Source of the DNA: Alphaproteobacteria bacterium
GTDB taxonomy: Bacteria > Pseudomonadota > Alphaproteobacteria > Micavibrionales > Micavibrionaceae
Direction: 5' to 3'
Assembly: GCA_021775995.1 (NCBI GenBank)
Contig: JAJFGS010000013.1
Location: 186,001 to 250,000, forward strand
Length of the DNA stretch: 64,000 bases
Position 1 is the first letter of the stretch. Each line of letters begins with the position of its first letter. Position numbers and translations under genes: made by a program. This document shows positions 52,708 through 62,460 of the stretch, piece by piece. The notes under the pieces were generated by a model that worked only from the letters and a program-made list of their open reading frames with translations, was not told the origin of the DNA and did no database searches.

Positions 52708-52775
52708 GATAAGTAGGAGTGTGCGTATAAGCTACCTGCTTGCGAGGTGGAGTTTTGCGAGATACACTAAGAGCC

Positions 52776-53042
52776 ATGAATCAAAATGAGGTCATAGACG
52801 TTGCTCGTGAGGCTATTATGTTGGTCATACAACTTAGTATGCCAGTGATGGTCGTTGGTTTGTTGGTTGGGGTAACAATTGCACTTATCCAAGCATTAAC
52901 GCAGGTACAGGAAATTACTTTAGTATTTGTGCCAAAAATCCTAGCAATATTTTTAGCGATATTTTTCTTTCTTCCAGGCTTTGCCACCTTAATGATTAAC
53001 TTCATGGATAAGATTGCAGATCGTATCATTGGTATTGGATAA
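52776..53042 (+). CDS. fliQ: Flagellar export gate protein FliQ
   Basis: An 88-residue protein with two membrane helices, starting MNQNEVIDVAREAIMLVIQL, then VGVTIALIQALTQVQEITLV, FVPKILAIFLAIFFFLPGFA. The ATG at 52776 matches the family; an upstream in-frame TTG is not needed. It is separated from fliE by the islet and followed by fliR (29 bp). Confidence 0.96.
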   Translation: MNQNEVIDVAREAIMLVIQLSMPVMVVGLLVGVTIALIQALTQVQEITLVFVPKILAIFLAIFFFLPGFATLMINFMDKIADRIIGIG

Positions 53043-53071
53043 AAAGATACTTAATTAGAAAGCTAAACCAA

Positions 53072-53845
53072 ATGCAATCCATTGAAGAGTTTTTGGTAAG
53101 CGGTGTTTTTGCCTTTATGCTTATCTTTACACGTCTTGGAACGGCAATGATGATTATGCCGGGTATCGGTGATTCATTTGTCCCGAACAATATTCGCCTT
53201 ATGATGGTTTTGTCTATGTCGTTTGTTTTAACACCCGTTATGATGGGGTTTATGCCTGAACAAGTGCCTGCCTTTCCTGTATTGTTTTCTCTTATTATAA
53301 TGGAATTTGTCATTGGTTTTTTTGTTGGCAGTATGGCGCGTATTTTTATGATGGCGCTGGATGTGGCGGGGATGTTAATCTCAACTACTTCAGGTTTGGC
53401 TAATGCACAGGTTTTTAATCCGACGCTGGCAACGCAAGGTTCTATTACGGGGGCATTTCTATCGGTCACAGGTGTTGTTTTATTATTTGCAACTAATTTG
53501 CACCATATGTTGATTTATGGCCTGGTGGAAAGTTATCATATGTTTCCTGTGGGAGCTGTGCCTGATTCAGGAAGTATGGCACAGCTTATTACACGTGCCA
53601 TTTCATCAAGTTTTTTAATTGGGTTTCAAATTGCAATTCCTTTTATCGTTGTAGCACTCATGCTTTATATTGGTATGGGTGTGTTGTCGCGGCTTATGCC
53701 ACAAGTGCAGGTTTTTATTTTAGCATTGCCCGTTCAAATTATGTTGTCTTTATTGACGTTGTCGTTGGTTGTGTCTGCGGCAATGTTGTTCTGGTTGACA
53801 AAATTTGAAGAAGGTATGACCTTTTTTCTAATGCAGGGTGGTTAG
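53072..53845 (+). CDS. fliR: Flagellar export gate protein FliR
   Basis: A 257-residue multi-pass protein of the export gate: FAFMLIFTRLGTAMMIMPGI, GDSFVPNNIRLMMVLSMSFV, MALDVAGMLISTTSGLANAQ, FNPTLATQGSITGAFLSVTG. The length is standard. flhB starts 3 bp after its stop. Confidence 0.95.
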   Translation: MQSIEEFLVSGVFAFMLIFTRLGTAMMIMPGIGDSFVPNNIRLMMVLSMSFVLTPVMMGFMPEQVPAFPVLFSLIIMEFVIGFFVGSMARIFMMALDVAGMLISTTSGLANAQVFNPTLATQGSITGAFLSVTGVVLLFATNLHHMLIYGLVESYHMFPVGAVPDSGSMAQLITRAISSSFLIGFQIAIPFIVVALMLYIGMGVLSRLMPQVQVFILALPVQIMLSLLTLSLVVSAAMLFWLTKFEEGMTFFLMQGG

Positions 53846-53848
53846 TTC

Positions 53849-54925
53849 ATGAGTGATTCAGGACAGGAAGACGACTCCCAGAAAACCGAAGAACCGACCC
53901 CAAAAAAGATTGAGGAAAGTCGAAAGAAAGGGCAGGTTGCGCTTAGCCGTGAGATTAATAACTGGGTGATGTTGTTTACGGGAACTATTGTTGTTTTGGC
54001 GATTGGTCCTTATTCCTTATCTTCTATAAAAAACTTTATGCAGAGCTTTATTGGGCAGGCTCATGTGATGCCATCGGCTCCAGGTGGTATAGGCATGGTG
54101 TTGGGGGAGTCTTTTTGGGAAGTTATAAGCATCCTTATTCTTCCGTTAATGATTTTAATGATGGCTGCATTTTTATCACCCTTTTTACAAATAGGTCCAT
54201 TATTTGCCCCTAATGTGATTAAGCCAGATTTTAGTAAAATTTCTCCAATCGCAGGGGTTAAGCGGCTTTTTTCTCTACGATCTGTCATGGAGTTTGTGAA
54301 GGGAGTTTTAAAGATAAGCATCATAGGTTTTGTAGGTTTCGTTTTACTTAAACCTTTCTATGGATCAATAGATCATATGATTGGTTTGCCTGTTTCGATG
54401 ATGATGGAGGAAATGCAGGTTCTTGTTTTGCGTCTGATGTCGGGAATATTGGTTGTTCTTTTGGTTGTTGCTGTTGCTGATTTGGTTTATCAGCGGTTTG
54501 AACATCATAAAAAAATGCGAATGACCAAACAGGAATTAAAGGATGAATATAAACAAACCGAAGGTGACCCCCATGTTAGGGCAAAGTTGCGTCAGTTGCG
54601 TCAGGAAAAAGCCCGCGCTCGAATGATGCAAGCTGTGCCAGAAGCTGATGTGATTATTACAAACCCGACTCATTACTCTCTGGCTTTAAAATATGAGCCT
54701 GAAGAAATGGATGCTCCTATATTGGTTGCTAAAGGCGTTGATGAGCTTGCTATGCGTATTCGAGAGGTGGCGAAGGAAGAGGACATCCCATTATATGAGA
54801 ATAAGCCTTTGGCGCGTGTTCTTTATGATACAGTTGAGGTGGATCAGATGATTCCACCTGAGCACTATCAGGCGGTAGCAGAAGTAATTTCCTATATCTT
54901 CCAATTAAAGGAAAAACTTAAATAA
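53849..54925 (+). CDS. flhB: Flagellar export switch protein FlhB
   Basis: FlhB switches export from rod/hook to filament substrates after self-cleavage. The 358-residue protein has the N-terminal EDDSQKTEEPTPKKIEESRK motif, four membrane helices, and the cleavage motif NPTH at residues 272-275, followed by YSLALKYEPEEMDAPILVAK and GVDELAMRIREVAKEEDIPL. A second, motif-less tail protein is at 49736-50152. Confidence 0.97.
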   Translation: MSDSGQEDDSQKTEEPTPKKIEESRKKGQVALSREINNWVMLFTGTIVVLAIGPYSLSSIKNFMQSFIGQAHVMPSAPGGIGMVLGESFWEVISILILPLMILMMAAFLSPFLQIGPLFAPNVIKPDFSKISPIAGVKRLFSLRSVMEFVKGVLKISIIGFVGFVLLKPFYGSIDHMIGLPVSMMMEEMQVLVLRLMSGILVVLLVVAVADLVYQRFEHHKKMRMTKQELKDEYKQTEGDPHVRAKLRQLRQEKARARMMQAVPEADVIITNPTHYSLALKYEPEEMDAPILVAKGVDELAMRIREVAKEEDIPLYENKPLARVLYDTVEVDQMIPPEHYQAVAEVISYIFQLKEKLK

Positions 54926-54990
54926 TATTGGGGGGGATGCCGTCTTAGGACTGGCATATCTTTAGTGATTCATGGCATTATTCGCGAATA

Positions 54991-57501
54991 ATGTCACTTG
55001 ATAACTTAGAATTCATTGAACGTCAGAAAGACAAAAATAAAATACAAAAGAAGAAGAAAAACTCTTCTTTGAGGGGCGTTATTGTTTCTACCTTCCTGAT
55101 TGTTATTTATATTTGGGTCTGTATAGGCCTCGCTATTTTATTGGACATTGATAAATCAACTTTTGTTTTAGCGGGATTGCTATTCGTTATTTCCACCATT
55201 ATCGCATTTTGGGCACAGCGTTACTTTCATATTATTAAGATGCGTGAAAGAGAGCGTTTGCTTATCCGTGAAGTGTTAGAGGGAAGTCGCGGCGCTCGCA
55301 TGATTACAAATAGTGCGGATAACACTGTTTATTATAACCAATTGTTTGAAGTTTTGTGCCAAGAGCAAGAAACAATTGACTTAAATGGTTTGGCCAATCT
55401 TTTTATAAAAAACAGTGATGCTTATAATTTGTTTCTTCGGCTGGCAGAACAAGCTCGTCTAGGCATTACCGATGCTATGGAGCTTCGTGCTGGTACAGGT
55501 AATAAAGAACGCTGGTTTCTGGTAACGGCGCAACCTGTAGCTGGTTGGGCGGGATATGTGCATTGGCGCATAGATGATGTATCTGAACAACGCGAAACGG
55601 ATCGAGCTGTTCGTGAGGAGCGCGAAAAACTGATTGATTTTACGGATAATGCACCTGTCGGGTTCTTTTCTGTTGATGAGATGGGTCGTTTCATTTTTGT
55701 TAATGCAACATTAGCGCGATGGTTAGGTAATGATATAGACAGCCTGTTAAAAAAGGGACGGCTTCATACCTATTTAGAAGAGCCCCCATTGGATGCGGCT
55801 CCTTATGACGTTATTGAAAAAGGCGGTGCACGCCAAGTGACGGAAATTATGATGAAGGGGCCAGGAGGGAATACTTTTCTGGCCAGCGTTAATCAGGCGG
55901 TTGTTCGTGAAGAAGAAGGACGCGTTAGAACGCGTGGCGTTGTCCATGATTTAACGTCCGAAAAAGAAATGCGCCGAGCGTTAAAGGCGTCTGAAGATCG
56001 TTTCGAACGTTTCTTTGAGGAAGCACCGTTGGGTATTATTCGGGTTGGGTCTGATGGTGTTATCCAAGATTGTAACATGGCCTTTGCAGGGTTAACGGGT
56101 TTAGAGGTTGCTATCATTGAAGGGCAAAACTTTAAAGGTTTTATTGCACCTGATGATAAAGACAAAGTTTTGGATGCGATGGAACATATTGAAGATGGTC
56201 GACGCATGGACGCGCCGTTGGAAATTTTCCTTCTTAATAAAGATGGGCAGGAAATAGCTGTTCAAATGCACGCACGTCGCTTTAAGCAAAGTGATAATAT
56301 TGTACTCCATTTTATTGATTTAACTGAACAAAAAGATCTTGAGGTGCAATTTGTTCAGTCGCAAAAAATGCAGGCTGTTGGGCAATTGGCGGGTGGTGTT
56401 GCGCATGATTTTAATAATCTTCTGACTGCTATTATTGGCTTTAGTGATTTGTTATTATTACGTCACAAACCAGGGGATCCGTCTTTCGGTGATATTATGC
56501 AGATTAAGCAAAATTCGAACCGTGCGGCAAATCTTGTTCGACAGTTATTGGCATTTTCTCGTCAACAAACTTTGCGTCCTAAAGTACATGACATGTCAGA
56601 TATTTTGACTGAAGTATCGCATCTTTTAAGACGTTTGATTGGGGCTAATATTGAGCTTGAGTTGGTGCATGGGTTTAACCTTGGCATGGTTAAAGTTGAT
56701 ATTGGTCAGATGGAGCAAGTGCTGATTAATCTGGCAGTGAATGCTCGTGATGCTATGGATGGGGGTGGACATCTTACAATTGCTACAGAAAATTTTAGTA
56801 ATGATAAACCGGTTATGTGTGGTGAAGATGAAATGCCCGCAGGGGATTGGGTTTCCATTGCTGTAGAGGATACAGGGTGTGGTATTTCTAAAGAAAATAT
56901 CGGGCGAATTATTGAACCGTTCTTTACCACAAAAGACGTGGGGCAGGGGACAGGCCTTGGTCTTGCGACAGTTTACGGGATTGTTCTTCAAACAGGTGGG
57001 TTTTTAGATATTACCAGTAAAGTTGGTAAGGGAACAACATTTACCATTTATTTACCACGCCTTACAGAAAAAGAAATCAATGCTGAAGTGCAAGAGGTGT
57101 CAGCGCCATCAGAAGAAATGACGGGTGACTTAACGGGAACAGCGCGTTTGTTATTGGTTGAAGATGAGGATGCAGTACGAACATTTAGTACGCGTGCATT
57201 GGTCAATAAAGGCTATGAGGTATTATCAGCAGAAAATGGTCAGGCGGCTTTAAAACTTATGGAGGGGCAGGAGAATAAAGAGCTTGATTTGATGATCACC
57301 GATGTGATGATGCCTGATATGGATGGCCCGACTTTGGCGCAAAGGATGCGTCAGACCAGTCCTGATTTACGAATCATTTTTATCTCAGGTTATACGGAAG
57401 AGAAATTAAAAGATCATATGGGTAAGGGAATCTCATTTTTACCCAAGCCATTTACCCTAAAGCAGCTTGCCGCCAAGGTTAAAGAAGCTCTGGAATCGTA
57501 G
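54991..57501 (+). CDS. cckA: Cell-cycle hybrid histidine kinase CckA
   Basis: CckA starts the phosphorelay (via ChpT) to CtrA. The 836-residue protein has two membrane helices (about 28-72), PAS-type regions (about 85-330 and 335-455), a HisKA domain with VGQLAGGVAHDFNNLLTAII (His472), a HATPase domain (AVNARDAMDGGGHLTIATEN; DTGCGISKENIGRIIEPFFT; GTGLGLATVYGIV) and a C-terminal receiver with Asp771 (ITDVMMPDMDGPTLAQRMRQ; KPFTLKQL). The order matches CckA. It lies 65 bp after flhB and upstream of recA, away from ctrA. Confidence 0.94.
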   Translation: MSLDNLEFIERQKDKNKIQKKKKNSSLRGVIVSTFLIVIYIWVCIGLAILLDIDKSTFVLAGLLFVISTIIAFWAQRYFHIIKMRERERLLIREVLEGSRGARMITNSADNTVYYNQLFEVLCQEQETIDLNGLANLFIKNSDAYNLFLRLAEQARLGITDAMELRAGTGNKERWFLVTAQPVAGWAGYVHWRIDDVSEQRETDRAVREEREKLIDFTDNAPVGFFSVDEMGRFIFVNATLARWLGNDIDSLLKKGRLHTYLEEPPLDAAPYDVIEKGGARQVTEIMMKGPGGNTFLASVNQAVVREEEGRVRTRGVVHDLTSEKEMRRALKASEDRFERFFEEAPLGIIRVGSDGVIQDCNMAFAGLTGLEVAIIEGQNFKGFIAPDDKDKVLDAMEHIEDGRRMDAPLEIFLLNKDGQEIAVQMHARRFKQSDNIVLHFIDLTEQKDLEVQFVQSQKMQAVGQLAGGVAHDFNNLLTAIIGFSDLLLLRHKPGDPSFGDIMQIKQNSNRAANLVRQLLAFSRQQTLRPKVHDMSDILTEVSHLLRRLIGANIELELVHGFNLGMVKVDIGQMEQVLINLAVNARDAMDGGGHLTIATENFSNDKPVMCGEDEMPAGDWVSIAVEDTGCGISKENIGRIIEPFFTTKDVGQGTGLGLATVYGIVLQTGGFLDITSKVGKGTTFTIYLPRLTEKEINAEVQEVSAPSEEMTGDLTGTARLLLVEDEDAVRTFSTRALVNKGYEVLSAENGQAALKLMEGQENKELDLMITDVMMPDMDGPTLAQRMRQTSPDLRIIFISGYTEEKLKDHMGKGISFLPKPFTLKQLAAKVKEALES

Positions 57502-57526
57502 GTTTTATAAGCTATACAGATAAAAT

Positions 57527-57541
57527 GTTCTGATTTTGTTC
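57527..57541. promoter_or_regulatory. SOS box 1 upstream of recA
   Basis: GTTC at 57527 and 57538 with N7 between them, the alphaproteobacterial LexA site GTTC-N7-GTTC, perfect match. An imperfect GAAC-N7-GTAC follows at 57559-57573. Confidence 0.78.
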
Positions 57542-57607
57542 TTTTCGCTTTACAATGAGAACAAATCAGGTACATTAGATTTACTATCTAGTTTGTTAGT
57601 AACAAAT

Positions 57608-57622
57608 GAACATCCGTTGAAC
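57608..57622. promoter_or_regulatory. SOS box 2 upstream of recA
   Basis: GAAC at 57608 and 57619 with N7, a second perfect LexA site in the opposite orientation, about 40 bp before the recA ATG. Confidence 0.78.
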
Positions 57623-57660
57623 ACTTATAACCCCTATGCGAAAAAGGAAGGAACTATATT

Positions 57661-58803
57661 ATGTCTGTAACCCCTATGAGAAAAGATGAAATGATGCATA
57701 AGAATGCCGATGAGAAAAATAAAGCTCTAGACGCTGCATTACAGCAAATCGAGCGTGCATTTGGTAAAGGCTCCGTCATGAAGCTAAACGGTGATCACAA
57801 TCCAATGGACGTTGAATCAATTTCAACAGGATCGCTGGGGCTTGATATTGGTTTGGGTATTGGCGGCGTACCACGCGGTCGTATTATTGAGATTTATGGT
57901 CCTGAAAGTTCAGGAAAGACAACGTTGGCTTTACATGTAATTGCCGAAGCACAAAAATCAGGAGGAACTTGCGCGATTGTAGATGCAGAACATGCGTTGG
58001 ATCCTGCATATGCAAAAAAATTGGGCTGTAATGTCGATGAGCTTCTCATTTCTCAGCCTGATGCTGGAGAACAAGCGTTGGAGATTACGGATACATTGGT
58101 GCGTTCGGGTGCATTGGATGTTGTTGTTGTTGACTCCGTAGCGGCTCTTGTTCCACGGGCGGAGTTGGAAGGAGAGATGGGAGATCATCACGTTGGTTTA
58201 CAAGCGCGTCTTATGTCGCAAGCTCTTCGTAAATTAACAGGTTCTATTTCTCGTTCACGGACAACGGTGATCTTTATTAACCAAATTCGTATGAAAATTG
58301 GCGTGATGTTTGGATCACCAGAGACAACAACAGGGGGAAATGCCTTAAAATTCTATTCTTCTGTTCGCCTTGATATCCGCCGCATTGGTCAAATTAAAGA
58401 GCGTGATGAGGTGGTGGGTAACCAAACACGAGTTAAGGTTGTTAAGAATAAAATGGCTGCACCTTTCCGTCAGGTTGAATTCGACATCATGTACGGTAAA
58501 GGAATTTCTAAGACAGGTGAAATTCTTGATCTTGGGGTGCAAGGTGGGTTTGTTGAAAAGTCTGGTTCTTGGTTTTCTGCTGAAGGAGAACGTATTGGTC
58601 AAGGACGTGAGAATGCTAAACAATATTTACTGGATCATCCGGAAATGATGGCAACATTAGAGAGTAAAATTCGCGAAAATGCCGGATTGATTTCTGAAGC
58701 TTTACTTGTGGGGGCTGATGATAAAGACCCTGTTCCAAGTTTAGAAGTTGTGGATGTTAAGGAGGACATCCCTAAAAAAGTATCGACGAAGAAGGAAAAA
58801 TAA
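57661..58803 (+). CDS. recA: Recombinase RecA
   Basis: RecA drives homologous recombination and LexA cleavage. The 380-residue protein has Walker [10 protein letters not shown] (residues 80-88), [73 protein letters not shown]. The N terminus is about 10 residues longer than usual. A 10-bp AACCCCTATG repeat occurs both in the leader and in the first codons. SOS boxes upstream predict damage induction. Confidence 0.98.
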   Translation: MSVTPMRKDEMMHKNADEKNKALDAALQQIERAFGKGSVMKLNGDHNPMDVESISTGSLGLDIGLGIGGVPRGRIIEIYGPESSGKTTLALHVIAEAQKSGGTCAIVDAEHALDPAYAKKLGCNVDELLISQPDAGEQALEITDTLVRSGALDVVVVDSVAALVPRAELEGEMGDHHVGLQARLMSQALRKLTGSISRSRTTVIFINQIRMKIGVMFGSPETTTGGNALKFYSSVRLDIRRIGQIKERDEVVGNQTRVKVVKNKMAAPFRQVEFDIMYGKGISKTGEILDLGVQGGFVEKSGSWFSAEGERIGQGRENAKQYLLDHPEMMATLESKIRENAGLISEALLVGADDKDPVPSLEVVDVKEDIPKKVSTKKEK

Positions 58804-58840
58804 TTTAAGAAGTTTATTTGAAAAGTTTATTTCTTCGATA

Positions 58841-58873
58841 AAATCCCCGTTTTGTACAAAGCGGGGATTTTTT
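58841..58873. terminator. Terminator between recA and smpB
   Basis: A perfect 9-bp stem AAATCCCCG / CGGGGATTT (58841-58849 and 58862-58870) with a TTTGTACAAA-containing loop and a T run to 58873. It serves recA and overlaps the convergent smpB stop codon. Confidence 0.85.
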
Positions 58874-59366
58874 ATTGATTTTCTTTTAATATGCGTTGTT
58901 TATCACGCGCCCAGTCTTTTTGTTTGATGGCCTCACGTTTATCGTGTTGTTTCTTTCCTTTAGCAAGGGCAACTTCAAGCTTTGCTAGACCCTTTTTATC
59001 AAAATAAAGCCGTATTGGAATAATTGTATAACCTTCACGCGTAACAGCGCCCATGAGTTTACCGACTTCTTTTTTCTTTAAGAGAAGTTTACGCGGGCGG
59101 CGCGGATCGTGCTGCATAAGGTGGCCTGCTTGTTGATATTCAGGGATGTGGGCATTCAGAAGATGGAGTTCGCCATCTTTTTCAGCAACATGTGATTCAG
59201 CTAACATGCATTGACCATGACGTAGAGATTTTACTTCTGTGCCAACCAAAACTAACCCAGCTTCAAATTTATCTTCTATAGCATAGTCAAAGTTAGCACG
59301 GCGGTTATCTGCTACGGTTTTATTGGTCGATATCAACCCAACTTTTTTTTTATCTTTTTTGGTCAT
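58872..59366 (-). CDS. smpB: SsrA-binding protein SmpB
   Basis: SmpB brings tmRNA to stalled ribosomes. The 164-residue protein has ADNRRANFDYAIEDKFEAGL, VLVGTEVKSLRHGQCMLAES, PRRPRKLLLKKKEVGKLMGA, GLAKLEVALAKGKKQHDKRE, all hallmarks. It follows dapA by 17 bp on the same strand. No ssrA gene was seen in the window. Confidence 0.96.
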   Translation of the reverse strand: MTKKDKKKVGLISTNKTVADNRRANFDYAIEDKFEAGLVLVGTEVKSLRHGQCMLAESHVAEKDGELHLLNAHIPEYQQAGHLMQHDPRRPRKLLLKKKEVGKLMGAVTREGYTIIPIRLYFDKKGLAKLEVALAKGKKQHDKREAIKQKDWARDKQRILKENQ

Positions 59367-59383
59367 AGCTAAAACAACTTACT

Positions 59384-60289
59384 TTAACTATTCACGGCTT
59401 TTGCGCTCTTATCGTCCAACAAGCCAGCATAATCCATGGCATGAGTAACAAGCGTTTGGGCATTTTTAGAAGCTTTAACCAATGGAAGGCGGACACTATT
59501 TGTACAGAGTCCAAGTTGACTCACTGCATATTTAATGGGTGCAGGTGAGCTTTCAACAAATAAAGCTTGGTGAAGTGGTGCAAGTGCATCTCGACAACGT
59601 GCCATTTCAACCAAATCGCCTTTTTTCCAAGCGGCATGCATTTGTGAGCATAATTTTGGGGCAACATTTGATGTTACAGAGATGCAGCCATGCCCACCTT
59701 GTGCTAAATAGGCTGTGGCTGTCGCGTCTTCACCAGATAGTTGACAAAAATCTTGCCCAATTAAATGCCGCAGCTCTAAAGGTCGTGCTAGATCAGCTGT
59801 GGCATCTTTTACACCAACAATATTAGGAAGTTGAGCGAGTTCTGCCATTGTTTCATTCTTCATATCAACAACACTGCGTCCGGGAATATTGTAAATAATA
59901 ATTGGAATGTTCACAGCATTGGTAATCGCTTTAAAATGAGCAATCATTCCTGCTTGCGTTGGCTTGTTGTAATAAGGCATGACAATCAATGCGGCATCTG
60001 CTCCATCGGCATATGCCTCTTGTGTTAATTCGATGGCTTCTTTTGTATTATTAGAACCACTGCCTGCAATAACAGGAATACGTTTATTGACGATTTCAAC
60101 ACAACGTTTAACAAGTTGCTTATGTTCCGCATGGGTAAGGGTTGGAGACTCACCCGTTGTACCACAGGGGACAACGCCGTTTGTGCCCTGATCAACTTGC
60201 CATTCAACAAAGTTATCAAAAGCAGACCAGTCAATTTCACCGTCTTGTGTAAAGGGTGTAATGAGTGCCGTTATGGATCCTTTAAACAT
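59384..60289 (-). CDS. dapA: 4-hydroxy-tetrahydrodipicolinate synthase
   Basis: DapA condenses pyruvate with aspartate semialdehyde in lysine and meso-diaminopimelate synthesis. The 301-residue enzyme has GVVPCGTTGESPTLTHAEHK (Thr44-Thr45), the catalytic Tyr in IIYNIPGRSVVDM and the Schiff-base Lys in NIVGVKDATADL. The ATG at 60289 (MFKGSITALITPF) is chosen over one 60 bp upstream because it matches the family start and has GAGA upstream. Divergent from slt. Confidence 0.96.
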   Translation of the reverse strand: MFKGSITALITPFTQDGEIDWSAFDNFVEWQVDQGTNGVVPCGTTGESPTLTHAEHKQLVKRCVEIVNKRIPVIAGSGSNNTKEAIELTQEAYADGADAALIVMPYYNKPTQAGMIAHFKAITNAVNIPIIIYNIPGRSVVDMKNETMAELAQLPNIVGVKDATADLARPLELRHLIGQDFCQLSGEDATATAYLAQGGHGCISVTSNVAPKLCSQMHAAWKKGDLVEMARCRDALAPLHQALFVESSPAPIKYAVSQLGLCTNSVRLPLVKASKNAQTLVTHAMDYAGLLDDKSAKAVNS

Positions 60290-60396
60290 TTTTATCTCTC
60301 GTATATCTTGGGGGTTAAACCCCGTTATTCTCTTTAAAAACCTTGCCATACCCTATAGATTTAAAGGGTCTCATGCAAGAAAAAGGGGTTTAGGTA

Positions 60397-62328
60397 ATGC
60401 GGGTCAATTTTAAGGGTATTACGACTTACTTGATAATAAGTGCCTTATGCTTTGGTTTTTCAGGGGTTGCCAAGGCAAACCAAACTTTAACCAATGCGCT
60501 TCGACAGGCAGAGCAAGGTAATATGAGTGCAGCATTATCTGCGCGGTCTTCTTTGAAGGGAACAGCCAAAGATACGTTGAATTGGTATATTTATTCCAAG
60601 GGTGCCCCGACTGTTTCTTTTGCTGAGATGGCTAGTTTTATTAATGCGCATCCAAAATGGCCTTATCAAAAATCAATTCAAAGAGAGGCAGAAGTTAAGT
60701 TGAGAGGGGTTTCGCTTGATTCAAGTGCAGTCGCATTTTTTAATCGCCATGAACCGATTACTGCGCAAGCTATGAGTGCCTATGTGAGTGCTAACGGCAC
60801 TAATGCCAAACAAGTTTTAAACAAGTGGTGGCAGACGGCTTCTCTTACACGGGATGAACAGCGTAAAATTTTTAGTACTTATAATTCTTCTTTAACACGT
60901 CAAAGCCATATTAAGCGTATGGATAGTTTGTTGAACAAGCAACAATTTTCAAACGCTCAAGCTATGGGGGATGCAATAGGTGGGGGGTATTCTCAATTGG
61001 CGGCGGCACGTATTGGGTTGGCGAAGGGTAAAGGTGATGTAAATGGATTGCTTAACGCTGTGCCTTCAAAGTTACAAAATGATGAAGGGTTGTTGTTTGA
61101 CCGTCTTAAGTGGCGTAGAGAAAATAAATTAAACCAGGGTGCAATTGAAATTTTAAATGCTTCGCCGCCTGCCAGCAAAATGAGTGATCCTGCTAGATGG
61201 TGGAAAGAACGGCATATTATTGTTCGTCGTTTGATGGAAAACAAACAATATAAGCAAGCCTATCGTTTGGCCGCCGCGCACAAACAACGAGAGGGCTTTC
61301 CACGGTCGCAGGCGGAATGGGTGTCAGGTTTCTTGGCTCTTCGGCTTAATAACCAACCTTACAAAGCCTTCGAACACTTTGAAACGCTTTATAAGAACGT
61401 TGAAAGCCCAATTAGTCGAGCACGTGGTGCTTATTGGTCTGGTCGTGCGAGTGAAGCATTGAACAACGCACAAGTCGCTAGCCAATGGTATAATGTCGCG
61501 GCAAAATATCCTGAAACTTTTTACGGCCAGCTGGCGGCAGAAAAGATGGGTCGACAAGTATCTCTCAATATGCGTTCCTCAGCAGGAGGTCAAAGCACAT
61601 CCAATAATGATTTAGTAAATGCTGCTACCTATTTATCAAATGCAGGATTGAAAAAAGAAGCATCAGCTTTCTTGTTCCGTTTGAAAGAGCATGCAAATTC
61701 AACAGGTGATTATCAGCGAGCTGCAGATTTAGCAACACGTTTGGGGCAGCCCGATATCGCTATTAAAATTGCGCAGGCGTTGCAAAAGAAAAAAGGCGTT
61801 GCTTTGGGGCAGTATCTTTATCCGCAAAAAGTGAGAGAGCTTAAAAATGTTCGCAATGTTGAATGGGCGTTTGTGAATGCGATTATTCGCCAAGAAAGTC
61901 GTTTTGATCAAAATGCGATTAGTCCAGCAGGAGCTCGCGGTCTAATGCAACTGATGCCAGCAACCGCGAAACAAACCGCATCGCGAAGCGGTATTTCTCA
62001 TCAAAAAGCTTGGCTGACATCTCGTCCGTCACATAATATTTCTCTTGGGTCAAAATATTTGGGGCAGATGGCTAGTCGGTATAATGGTAACTATGCTATG
62101 GCAGCGGCGGCGTATAATGCGGGACCAGGTCGTGTTGATCGATGGATTAAACAATTGGGAGATCCACGCAAGGGGCAGGTTGATTTAATTGATTGGATTG
62201 AACAAATCCCGATTTATGAAACCAGAAATTATGTGCAACGTGTCTTGGAAGGTGTTTATGTTTATCGAAACAGTCTGAAAGGAAAGCAACCTCCAGTAAA
62301 CACACCTATACATGTTGCGACAAAATGA
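60397..62328 (+). CDS. slt: Soluble lytic murein transglycosylase
   Basis: A periplasmic enzyme cleaving peptidoglycan glycan strands. The 643-residue precursor has a signal peptide (ending VAKANQ, about 28), a helical superhelix (30-470), and a C-terminal SLT domain (about 485-610) with catalytic Glu500 (IIRQESRFDQNAISPAGARG), LMQLMPATAKQTA, NISLGSKYLGQMASRYNGNY and AAAYNAGPGRVDRW. The C-terminal IPIYETRNYVQRVLEGVYVY is typical of Slt70-type enzymes. Confidence 0.93.
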   Translation: MRVNFKGITTYLIISALCFGFSGVAKANQTLTNALRQAEQGNMSAALSARSSLKGTAKDTLNWYIYSKGAPTVSFAEMASFINAHPKWPYQKSIQREAEVKLRGVSLDSSAVAFFNRHEPITAQAMSAYVSANGTNAKQVLNKWWQTASLTRDEQRKIFSTYNSSLTRQSHIKRMDSLLNKQQFSNAQAMGDAIGGGYSQLAAARIGLAKGKGDVNGLLNAVPSKLQNDEGLLFDRLKWRRENKLNQGAIEILNASPPASKMSDPARWWKERHIIVRRLMENKQYKQAYRLAAAHKQREGFPRSQAEWVSGFLALRLNNQPYKAFEHFETLYKNVESPISRARGAYWSGRASEALNNAQVASQWYNVAAKYPETFYGQLAAEKMGRQVSLNMRSSAGGQSTSNNDLVNAATYLSNAGLKKEASAFLFRLKEHANSTGDYQRAADLATRLGQPDIAIKIAQALQKKKGVALGQYLYPQKVRELKNVRNVEWAFVNAIIRQESRFDQNAISPAGARGLMQLMPATAKQTASRSGISHQKAWLTSRPSHNISLGSKYLGQMASRYNGNYAMAAAAYNAGPGRVDRWIKQLGDPRKGQVDLIDWIEQIPIYETRNYVQRVLEGVYVYRNSLKGKQPPVNTPIHVATK

Positions 62329-62460
62329 TTTTTGCATTTTGCAAAGCAAGTAACGTCGCAAGTTGCAAAAGCGATTGAGGTTTTTCTTTTAAGTTATTGA
62401 ATTTACGTTATTTTGATCTGGCATCAAAAGTGCAATATTATCCTATAGGGGTAGGGCATT

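Noticed and set aside
52740-52775. Upstream TTG start for fliQ
   Set aside because: The extra residues (MRGGVLRDTLRA) are not part of the FliQ family start; the ATG at 52776 is.
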